From Amaricoccus macauensis_A (lineage in GTDB: Bacteria; Pseudomonadota; Alphaproteobacteria; Rhodobacterales; Rhodobacteraceae), in assembly GCF_049800915.1 (NCBI RefSeq), contig NZ_JBNAFY010000007.1, positions 62,001 to 126,000 of the forward strand: DNA of 64,000 nt, written 5' to 3'. The position numbers and the translations under genes were made by a program. The notes under the pieces were generated by a model, which saw nothing but the letters and a program-made list of their open reading frames with translations, made no database searches and was not told the DNA's origin. Numbering within the stretch: position 1 is the first letter of the stretch; each line of letters opens with the position of its first letter. Shown here piece by piece: positions 34,813 to 41,788 of this stretch.

Positions 34813-37450
34813 GACGGCCCTTGATCACCGCCTCGACAGCACCGCCCGTAACCAGCAGGATCACACCGCCGCGCCCCGTCGAGGCTGCGGCCACGGTATT
34901 CGCGCGGATCGTCATGTCGCCGCCACGGAACGTGCCGGAAGCCACCTGCTCCCGTCCGCTGTCCTTCGCCGCACGCGCCAGTGCCGCAAGATCGACGAAT
35001 TCGGGCCGTGCGCCCACGTTCGCGATGTTCCGCCCCACGTCCTGATGCTCCAGTTCGAAGACATTGCCGCAGGCATGGGTGAACCGGCTGATCCGCAGAT
35101 CCTTGTCGAGCATGATCATTCCGGCCTCTATGCTCTCGAAGACCCGCTCCATGTCGTAGTTCAGATCGGAAAGCATCTCGATCTTGCGCTCATGCTCGGC
35201 ACTGACCGAGACCAGTTCCTCGTTGACCGCGTGCAACTCCTCGTTCGACGCCTGCAATTCCTCGTTCGACGCCTGAAGCTCCTCGTTCGAGGCCTGCAGT
35301 TCCTCGTTCGAAGCCTGAAGCTCCTCCCCGCTCGCTTCCAGCCGTTCGGTCACATACTGGAGGCTTTCCTCCGTCAGGCGCAGGTCGCGTTCGAGTTCCC
35401 GGATGCGCCCGACCAGAAGCGCATTGTCGCCTTGGGTCCCGGTCTCCTGCTCCGACGAGACCTCGTTCGCGCCCTCGTCCGCCTCCTCCACAGGCTCGGC
35501 CTCGCCCGTCCGCTTGAGCGAAGCGAGCAGAAACCGGCGACCCGAGGCACTGCCGCTCAGAGGCGACATGCTCACCTCGATCGAATGTGTCTCGCCGTTC
35601 TCGCCGGTGACCTGTGCCGTCCGCTTGTAGTGATTATCGCCCGCGCGCATCAGCCGCTCGATGCCGAGGTTGATGGCATAGCGCAGATCGGAATGAACGA
35701 TCTCGTCCACGGTCCATTCCGCCAGATTGCTCATGGTGTCGATATAGGCGCCCGCCGCGCCGAACCAGGTCAGCACCGCTCCGTCCGAAGTGATCAGAAT
35801 GGAGGACGGCGCGAACCGGCGCAGCAGTGCATCATAGCCGCGCAACAGGCTGTCCCGATCCGGGCGCGCACCCTGCGTCTGGTCGACCATCGTCAGCGGC
35901 GGCCGCGCGGGCAGATCCTGCGCCACCTCGCGGCTCTGATCCCGGTGGGCCAGAGGGGGCGGCGCACTCTGGTTGGCCATCACGGCTTCCATCAGCATCG
36001 ATCGCTCCAGCACCCTCCGATCGCTGTCCTTGCGGTAGATCCGCCATTTCGTGTCGATGGGCACGAAATCGTCGATCTTCTGCCGGATCGACTCCGACGG
36101 ACCCAGAAACAGGTAGCCGCCCTTGCGCAGCGCGAAGACGAACTTGGCGAAGGTCCGGTCCTGCGCCGCTTCCTTGAGATAGATGAGCAGGTTGCGGCAG
36201 GTCAGCAGGTCGAGCTGCATGAAGGGCGGATCGCGCATCACGTCATGCACCGAGAAGATCACCCGGCGCCGCAGCACCGGATCGACCAGCCAGCCCTGCC
36301 GGTGGCGGATGAAATACCGCTCCTTGATCTCGCGCGGCAGCTTCTTGAGCGCCTCGTCGGAATAGATGCTGGCCGCCGCCCGCTCGATGGAAGGGCGGTG
36401 AACATCCGTGGCGATGACCCGGAAATTCGGCTGATAGCCGGCGATGCGGAACGCCTCGCTCAACTCGATGGCGATCGTGTAGGCCTCTTCTCCGCTCGCA
36501 CAGGCCAGGACCCAGACCCGGATCTCGCGCATGTCCTTCTGTGAGGCCTCGACCAGGGGCATGAGCGCCTTGCTCCGCAGTTCCGAGAACGCCTCCGGGT
36601 CGCGGTAGAACTCCGTCACCCCGATCAGAAGGTCATGGTAAAGCTCTTCCAGCGCCTCTGGATTCTTGACCACGAAGTCGCGATAGGCCTCGATCGTCGA
36701 CATCCCGCGCAGCTGGTGCCGCCGCTCGATCCGGCGCATGACCGTGGGCCGCTTGTAGGCCGAGAAGTCGACCCGATGCGCCCGTTCGAGCGCCATGAGA
36801 ATTTCGTCGCTCGGCATCTGTTCCTTCTCCGGTCGCGGCTCGTCCTCTAACCCCTCGAAAGCGGCGGTGATCGCCTTCATGATCTGCGGGGCCGGCAGGA
36901 CGCCCGACGCCGAACCTGCCAGGATCGCGGCACGGGGCATCGAATCGAAGCGGGCCTCAGCCGGGGACTGGACGAAGACGCTGCCCCCCGTCTGGCGAAT
37001 CGCCGTCGCTCCCGCGGCTCCGTCGAGCCCGGACCCCGACAGCACGACCGCCGCGCACTTGCCCCCGCCACGCCGCGACAGCGACATGAAGAAAGTGTCG
37101 ATCGGCAGATGCGGCAGCGGATCGCCTTCGGCATAGGGGGTGAGCATGAACCGGTCATCGATCAGAGAAACAAGCGTTCCGGGCAGGTTGAGGAAAATGG
37201 TGTCGGGCTCGATCTTCGCGCCCTCGGTGACATGCCGGATCGTCAACCCGGTGCGCCGCGAGAGGATCTCGTCCATCATCGAGCGCCGGTCGGGTGAAAG
37301 ATGCTGCAAGACGACGAAACAGTACCCGCTATCGGGCGGCACGGTCTCGAAAAAGGCTTCCAGCGGCTCCAGTCCACCCGCGGATGCCCCCAATGCAACC
37401 ACAGGCACCCTTTCGGCCTCGCCCGGCATTCCCTCTCTGCCCGAATTCAT
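34787..37450 (-). CDS. CheB-CheR-PAS fusion protein without kinase domain
   Basis: This 887-residue protein carries a CheB methylesterase (Ser23, His50 and Asp143 present), a CheR methyltransferase (ACASGEEAYT, CRNLLIYLK), a PAS-like region (about 540-650), a coiled coil with five exact heptads (about 709-743) and a C-terminal PAS-like region. No kinase domain follows, unlike its operon partner. The motif ACASGEEAYT has Ala where Gly is usual. It overlaps the start of the kinase gene by 26 bases, so the two proteins are likely made together and may form one complex through their similar coiled coils. Function is unknown. Confidence 0.9.
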   Translation of the reverse strand: MNSGREGMPGEAERVPVVALGASAGGLEPLEAFFETVPPDSGYCFVVLQHLSPDRRSMMDEILSRRTGLTIRHVTEGAKIEPDTIFLNLPGTLVSLIDDRFMLTPYAEGDPLPHLPIDTFFMSLSRRGGGKCAAVVLSGSGLDGAAGATAIRQTGGSVFVQSPAEARFDSMPRAAILAGSASGVLPAPQIMKAITAAFEGLEDEPRPEKEQMPSDEILMALERAHRVDFSAYKRPTVMRRIERRHQLRGMSTIEAYRDFVVKNPEALEELYHDLLIGVTEFYRDPEAFSELRSKALMPLVEASQKDMREIRVWVLACASGEEAYTIAIELSEAFRIAGYQPNFRVIATDVHRPSIERAAASIYSDEALKKLPREIKERYFIRHRQGWLVDPVLRRRVIFSVHDVMRDPPFMQLDLLTCRNLLIYLKEAAQDRTFAKFVFALRKGGYLFLGPSESIRQKIDDFVPIDTKWRIYRKDSDRRVLERSMLMEAVMANQSAPPPLAHRDQSREVAQDLPARPPLTMVDQTQGARPDRDSLLRGYDALLRRFAPSSILITSDGAVLTWFGAAGAYIDTMSNLAEWTVDEIVHSDLRYAINLGIERLMRAGDNHYKRTAQVTGENGETHSIEVSMSPLSGSASGRRFLLASLKRTGEAEPVEEADEGANEVSSEQETGTQGDNALLVGRIRELERDLRLTEESLQYVTERLEASGEELQASNEELQASNEELQASNEELQASNEELHAVNEELVSVSAEHERKIEMLSDLNYDMERVFESIEAGMIMLDKDLRISRFTHACGNVFELEHQDVGRNIANVGARPEFVDLAALARAAKDSGREQVASGTFRGGDMTIRANTVAAASTGRGGVILLVTGGAVEAVIKGRHDGGGDGS
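35222..35326 (-). repeat. Five tandem 21-bp coding repeats (heptad EELQASN)
   Basis: Within the CheB-CheR-PAS gene, 105 bp encode EELQASN four times and then EELHAVN, a perfectly phased heptad array (residues 709-743). The DNA copies differ at synonymous positions, so the repeat is maintained at protein level and forms a coiled-coil rod between signalling domains. Confidence 0.85.
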
Positions 37451-37552
37451 TTAACCAGTCCCTCGGTTTCCGCCCGTCTTTTCTTCTTGTAACAGAGAGC
37501 CGGTAGCGGCAAGCGATAAGCGCTATGCGACAAAACCCGCCGGAGTACATGC

Positions 37553-37948
37553 TTGATCAGGATCCTGATAGCCGACGACGATCCCGACTTCCGGTTCTTC
37601 TTCAAGGAGGCCGTGATGTCGCTGGGGTATGCGTGCGAAAGTGCGCGAGATGGCGACGAGGCGATCAAGATGCTTCGCAAACAGGCGTTCGACATCATCT
37701 TTCTCGATGTGCTCATGCCCCGGCGCGGCGCGATCTCCACCCTCCATGCCATCCGCCGGATACACTCCGACACCCCCATCGTCATCATCAGCGGCAACGA
37801 AGTCGTGTTCGATTCCCCGATCATCAGGGAAGGCCTCCAGCTCGCTCAGGCGAAAATGTCGAAAACCGGCGGCCTGCGGGATCTTGCCGAGGTCATCTCG
37901 GACCTCACGTCAGCCAAACCGGAGATACCCCGCCCCCTCACCGATTGA
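37553..37948 (+). CDS. Stand-alone response-regulator receiver protein
   Basis: The 131-residue protein is a lone receiver: acidic pocket in ILIADDDPDFRFF, phosphoacceptor Asp in IIFLDVLMPRRG, Ser in IISGNE and Lys in KMSKTGGL. The start is TTG at 37553, supported by CGGAG seven bases before it and the usual MIRILIADDD beginning; the ATG at 37549 is out of frame. It is divergent from the CheB-CheR operon, 102 bases from its start, so regulation may be shared. No output domain is present. Confidence 0.85.
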   Translation: MIRILIADDDPDFRFFFKEAVMSLGYACESARDGDEAIKMLRKQAFDIIFLDVLMPRRGAISTLHAIRRIHSDTPIVIISGNEVVFDSPIIREGLQLAQAKMSKTGGLRDLAEVISDLTSAKPEIPRPLTD

Positions 37949-37961
37949 GGCGCAGCCCGCC

Positions 37962-38408
37962 CTAGCGGGCCTGCACCTTCGGTGCGTCGTCACATGTGGG
38001 GTCCGCGCCCAGGCAGGACGGCTGACCTAAGAGCCCGGCAGAGCGGAGCCATGCACCGAGCGCCTCCCGCGTGTAGGGCTTGTCGATATGCGGCTGGCCC
38101 TGGAATTGCTCCGGCACCATCTCGCGGGTGCAGCCGGTGGCGAAGGCGAAGGGAATCCCCTGCGCCTCGAAGATGGACGCGAGCGGAAAGCAGGTGCCCT
38201 CCTCGAGATGAACATCGAGCAGGCCCACGTCCGGCGTCTCCAGGAGCATGGCCGAAATGGCTTCTTCAAGTGTCATGAAAGGGCCGATCACATCGCACCC
38301 AAGCTCCTGCAAGAGCACCTCGGTATGCATCGCCACGAGCCAATGATCTTCAAGAACGAGAATTCTCGGTCTAAGCGCAGCGGTCAAACTGTTCTCTTTG
38401 TCGCTCAA
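37962..38408 (-). CDS. Stand-alone response-regulator receiver protein
   Basis: The 148-residue protein is a single receiver domain with a 30-residue C-terminal tail: acidic pair in ILVLEDHWLVAM, phosphoacceptor Asp in VGLLDVHLEEG, Thr in FATGCT and Lys in HIDKPYTREAL. The start is TTG at 38408, chosen because GAGGA lies six bases upstream and no ATG in frame precedes the domain. It resembles the receiver at 30432-30839. It is convergent with the receiver at 37553, only 13 bases apart, and is the third receiver around the CheB-CheR operon. Confidence 0.85.
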   Translation of the reverse strand: MSDKENSLTAALRPRILVLEDHWLVAMHTEVLLQELGCDVIGPFMTLEEAISAMLLETPDVGLLDVHLEEGTCFPLASIFEAQGIPFAFATGCTREMVPEQFQGQPHIDKPYTREALGAWLRSAGLLGQPSCLGADPTCDDAPKVQAR

Positions 38409-38610
38409 ATCACGTCCTCGTCAGAAAACTTCTAGAAACGGCCCTACCCACAAGTATCCAGGGGTGCCCTGCAAGGTGGAGATCATGCTACCTTAGATTG
38501 TTTTTTAATAATAGTCTATCCGTTGTGGATGAATTATCGCACGAAGAAAAATCTGAATATGACCAGATGTCACCATGGGCACTTGCGCACCCATGCTGCC
38601 CGCGTTCGGC

Positions 38611-38934
38611 TCAGCCCGGAAATGTGCGCGCCACGTCATACATGACCGGCTCGAATCCCTTGCAGAGCGCGCTGATCTTGCGGTTGCGTTCCTGCATCTC
38701 CGTCGAGCGCAGCATCGCAAGGAAATCCTCCCGTTTGCGCCATTGGGAATAGTTCGCGATCCGCGTCTGCGCGTCGTTCACATGCAGGCCCGCGCCGATG
38801 AACCCCTCCTGGTGGCGGATGAAGCTCTCGTAGGCATCCATCAGCTCATCGAGCAGCACGTGGCAGTTTCCCGGCATGGTCTCGAAGGTCGTTATCACCG
38901 TCTGCAGCGCCTGGCTTGAAGAAATCGTTGGCAT
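38611..38934 (-). CDS. ABM-domain (antibiotic-biosynthesis monooxygenase-like) protein
   Basis: The 107-residue protein has the ABM dimeric alpha-beta barrel pattern: QTVITTFETMPGNCHVLLDE, HQEGFIGAGLHVND and IANYSQWRKREDFLAMLRS. Such proteins include cofactor-free monooxygenases, but many are of unknown function. The start at 38934 has GGGAGG six bases upstream. It stands alone, with intergenic DNA on both sides. Confidence 0.78.
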   Translation of the reverse strand: MPTISSSQALQTVITTFETMPGNCHVLLDELMDAYESFIRHQEGFIGAGLHVNDAQTRIANYSQWRKREDFLAMLRSTEMQERNRKISALCKGFEPVMYDVARTFPG

Positions 38935-39527
38935 GGCGGCCTCCCTGGTTCGCATCCGCCGCGCTTCGGGCGGGACATGCAGTTCGGCTCCAGCCTGGTC
39001 CGAAATGTCACCCCCGCGCGTGCGCGATCAGTCTGGGTCAGTATCCGTCTCCGGGCCATCGCGACCCGAACAGGGAAACTCTAGAGCGGAAACGGATCAA
39101 ACTGAAACAGTTTGAACAGAGGATTTTGCTCCAGATCATCGAAATGGCCAAAAGCCTCTTCCGGTCGGACCTGCCGACCAAGCGTCATGTCCGGCTCTTT
39201 CCCGAGAATGCCACCCGAGACAAAGAACATGTCTGTCCGTGCGGATCGAGAGTGCGGCAATTGCCCTGATCGGCTGTATCATCGCCCCGGAGAAGAGCCC
39301 GCTCCGCAACAACCTGAGGCGGTTGTCGCAGTGGTTGAGCAGGTGCAAGGCATGTTCCGCGTTGCCAACGGCCGCAAGAGGCACCGCGCATCCGCATGGG
39401 GCCTCGCCGCCCATGCCGCCGAACGCCAAAAATCCGCATGAGGCTCAGTCCAGAGATTCCTGCGAATTGCGCGCATGCCGGCGTTTGTTGTAGCTCCGAA
39501 TGACCGAAAAGCTCAGGGACCTGAAAT
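38935..39527. other. Intergenic region without a supported gene
   Basis: The 593-bp interval has open frames on both strands, but none has a ribosome site, family signature or consistent codon use. It includes the palindrome at 39097-39115. It may be a degraded gene: the frame around 39115-39269 has mixed protein-like character (KSLFRSDLPTKRHVRLFP) but no convincing start. Confidence 0.4.
39097..39115. repeat. Perfect palindrome TCAAACTG-AAA-CAGTTTGA
   Basis: Eight-base perfect arms with a three-base centre. There is no T-tract, so it is not a simple terminator. It could be an operator or a repetitive-element core. Nothing nearby clarifies its role. Confidence 0.4.
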
Positions 39528-39947
39528 GTGACCGACATGGAGAACCCGAAGCCCATCTTCCTGAAGCGCGGGCAAGGCCGCGATTACGACATGGGCCGGA
39601 TCAAGGCCAGCTTCAAAGCGGACGGCGATGAAATCGCGAACCAGTACTCGATTTCGGAATGGTGGATGGAGCCCAACACCAAAGGTGTAGGGGCACATTC
39701 TCACGACCATGAGAACGAGATCTTCTATGTCCTGGAGGGAACGATGAGTTTTCTTGTGGGTGACAGATGGCGCGATGCGGAACAGGGCAGCTTCATCTTC
39801 GTGCCCGCAGGTGTACAGCATGACTTCGAGAACCGGAGCGAGAAACGGGCGGGCGTGCTGAATGTCTTTGCGCCTGGTGCGTTCGAGGCCAGAATGCCCC
39901 AGATCGTCGATTGGTTCAAAGAACACCCACCCGAGGATGCGACGTAG
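39528..39947 (+). CDS. Cupin-domain protein
   Basis: The 139-residue protein has both cupin motifs: GAHSHDHENEIFYVLEGTMSF and GSFIFVPAGVQHDFENRS, with His and Glu metal ligands. Cupins of this size act as small oxygenases, isomerases or regulators; the role here is unknown. The start is taken as GTG at 39528, with AGGGA nine bases upstream; the ATG at 39537 is an alternative giving three fewer residues. yjbQ follows 117 bases downstream. Confidence 0.82.
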   Translation: MTDMENPKPIFLKRGQGRDYDMGRIKASFKADGDEIANQYSISEWWMEPNTKGVGAHSHDHENEIFYVLEGTMSFLVGDRWRDAEQGSFIFVPAGVQHDFENRSEKRAGVLNVFAPGAFEARMPQIVDWFKEHPPEDAT

Positions 39948-40064
39948 CGCTTCATGGCATTCAATGCCCCATTGGCCGTCTGGTCGAACTGGCGCAAGGA
40001 TAGCTTCGTCCCGACAGACAGGTTTCAACCGCCGCCCCCAAGTCCCGCCCGGAAGAGTCCCACC

Positions 40065-40475
40065 ATGCAGACAACCTTCAAGATCGCCACGCACGGCCCT
40101 GGCCTCTACGAGTTCACCGCCCCGGTAGGCCGCTGGATCTCCGGCGCCGGAGACGGGTTGCTCACGCTTTTCGTGCGCCACACCTCCTGCTCGCTCCTGA
40201 TCCAGGAGAATGCAGACCCCGATGTGAAGCGGGATCTCGATGCCTTCTTCCGCCGGCTGGTGCCTGACAGTGACGATCCGTCGATGTCCTGGATCACCCA
40301 CACCATGGAAGGTCCCGACGACATGCCCGCCCATATCAAGGCGGCCATGACGCCGGTTTCACTGTCCATTCCCGTGAGCGGCGGGCGTATGGCGCTCGGC
40401 ACATGGCAGGGGATCTACCTGTTCGAGCACCGCAGCGCGCCTCATGCGCGGCAGGTCGCGGCGCATTTCGCCTGA
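40065..40475 (+). CDS. YjbQ/UPF0047 family protein
   Basis: The 136-residue protein has the conserved DGLLTLFVRHTSCSLLIQEN, DPDVKRDLDAFF, ITHTMEGPDDMPAHIKA and GTWQGIYLFEHR of UPF0047. Family members show a weak thiamin-phosphate-synthase activity, but the true role is unsettled. The start at 40065 has GGAAGAG upstream. Confidence 0.88.
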   Translation: MQTTFKIATHGPGLYEFTAPVGRWISGAGDGLLTLFVRHTSCSLLIQENADPDVKRDLDAFFRRLVPDSDDPSMSWITHTMEGPDDMPAHIKAAMTPVSLSIPVSGGRMALGTWQGIYLFEHRSAPHARQVAAHFA

Positions 40476-40530
40476 TTTCGGGGCCACCGGGCGCTGTGCG
40501 CTCCGGCATGGCCCGTCACAGGCAGGCAAC

Positions 40531-40716
40531 TCAGGCCGCGTTCTGTCGATCCGTCTCTTCCGCTTCGCCGGGCGTCTGGATGTGGTTCTTGATGGCGCGG
40601 GTGATCCGCAGCGCCATGGCCTCTATCTCAGCCGAAGGCAGTCCGGCAAACTGGCGAAACTCGCCAAGCTGTTCTTCGATCAGGGCGCGAACCTTCATCT
40701 CGGTGGATTCACTCAT
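40531..40716 (-). CDS. Small hypothetical protein
   Basis: The 61-residue protein is mainly helical and charged (STEMKVRALIEEQLGEFRQF, then PSAEIEAMALRITRAIKNHI). AGGAG lies seven bases before the ATG at 40716, which is why that start is preferred over ATGs slightly upstream. I recognise no family. It is convergent with yjbQ. Confidence 0.55.
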   Translation of the reverse strand: MSESTEMKVRALIEEQLGEFRQFAGLPSAEIEAMALRITRAIKNHIQTPGEAEETDRQNAA

Positions 40717-41083
40717 CTTCATACTCCTGCACATGAGCCTTTCTGGCTCGCCTATCTCGCAATACACACGCTATGCGTGTTTTCCCGGCCGATAAATTAC
40801 CATACCGTGAGTCACGCTCCAATAAGATCGTGACGCAATTTGCGATTTTGAGAGTTTCAGTGACGATTCTTCGCGTTCGTGATCCATTTTCCGCCGATAT
40901 TGATGAGTAGTGGCCCGGAGAACACGAAATTACATAGGCGAATTCCGAGTATTATCAGCCTATTGTCGCCATCAACCATTATGGGGGAAAGTTTGCCCAT
41001 AAAATGGGCAAAACATCGCGAACCGCAGCCTGCGAAGGGCGCGGCGCGGCATCTTGGGCAGGCTCGACGCCGCCAGGAGCGGC
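40717..41083. other. AT-rich intergenic region with two palindromes
   Basis: This 367-bp interval is AT-rich compared with its surroundings, has no supported gene, and holds the inverted repeats ACACGC-TAT-GCGTGT (40766-40780) and TTTGCCCAT-AAA-ATGGGCAAA (40992-41012). The first lies about 50 bases upstream of the small leftward gene. The second is downstream of gapR. Neither has a proper T-tract in either direction. Confidence 0.45.
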
Positions 41084-41362
41084 TCACATGCCCAGCGCTT
41101 CCTTGTAAAGCTCGAGGATCGCCTCTTCCTCGTTGATCTCTTCGGTGTCGCGCTTGCGAAGCGCAATGAGCTTGCGCATGACCTTCGTGTCGTAGCCCCG
41201 CGCCTTGGCCTCGGCCATCACCTCCTTCTGCTGGTCGGCGATGTCCTTCTTCTCCTGGTCCAGACGCTCGTAGCGTTCCACGAACTGACGCAACTCGCCC
41301 GCGGTCACCCGGTACTGGCTCTGCGACCCGTCTTCCCCGATCTCTTCCACGATCTCGTTCAA
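41084..41362 (-). CDS. GapR-family nucleoid-associated protein (DUF2312)
   Basis: The 92-residue protein has the DUF2312 signature: VTAGELRQFVERYERLDQEK, KEVMAEAKARGYDTKVMRKL and IALRKRDTEEINEEEAILEL. In Caulobacter GapR encircles overtwisted AT-rich DNA and assists replication and topoisomerases. The length and coiled-coil character agree with the family. Confidence 0.93.
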   Translation of the reverse strand: MNEIVEEIGEDGSQSQYRVTAGELRQFVERYERLDQEKKDIADQQKEVMAEAKARGYDTKVMRKLIALRKRDTEEINEEEAILELYKEALGM

Positions 41363-41440
41363 GCTTCCGTCTCCTGCTCGATTGCGGGCACTCTCCTAAC
41401 CGTGTCCCGCCACGGCTTGCAAGCCCGCTTGTCCTGGAAT

Positions 41441-41686
41441 ATGCAGCGCCGACCGACGCAAAGGGGCTTTCCATTGATCCTGCTTACAATTCTTGGGGTG
41501 CTCCTGATCCTCGCCGGTCTCGGCGGTCTGGGATACTGCATCTGGAAGGGCTTCCGTATCCGCCGCGCGGGTCTGCCTCCCGAGGAAACCCATTCGCTCC
41601 TGCAAAAGCTCATCGCCGTCAATCTCGGCTCCATGGCGCTTGCCACCTTCGGCCTCATCATGCTGTTCATCGGCCTGAAGTTCTGA
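41441..41686 (+). CDS. Small two-helix membrane protein
   Basis: The 81-residue protein has two predicted membrane segments: LILLTILGVLLILAGLGGLG and, near the C-terminus, LGSMALATFGLIMLFIGLKF, with a positively charged link (KGFRIRRAGLPPEE). No family is recognised. The ATG at 41441 has no strong ribosome site; a downstream TTG is possible. Confidence 0.6.
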   Translation: MQRRPTQRGFPLILLTILGVLLILAGLGGLGYCIWKGFRIRRAGLPPEETHSLLQKLIAVNLGSMALATFGLIMLFIGLKF

Positions 41687-41788
41687 GCAACTTGCGGGCC
41701 ATTACCGCGCCATTCACCAAATCTTAGACAAGGCGTCCGAGTACTTTCTCACTAGCTGCAATAGTTTGTCGGCGATGAGAAGTTTGAT

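Noticed and set aside
35222..35326. A CRISPR-like or satellite repeat
   Set aside because: The units are 21 bp without spacers, in frame, and encode a heptad coiled coil.
39112..39556. Small open frames on both strands in the cupin upstream gap
   Set aside because: None has a ribosome site, family signature or consistent codon pattern; they overlap each other.
40992..41012. A factor-independent terminator of gapR
   Set aside because: The stem is perfect but T-runs lie before and A-runs after it on both strands, the reverse of a terminator; treated as a palindrome only.
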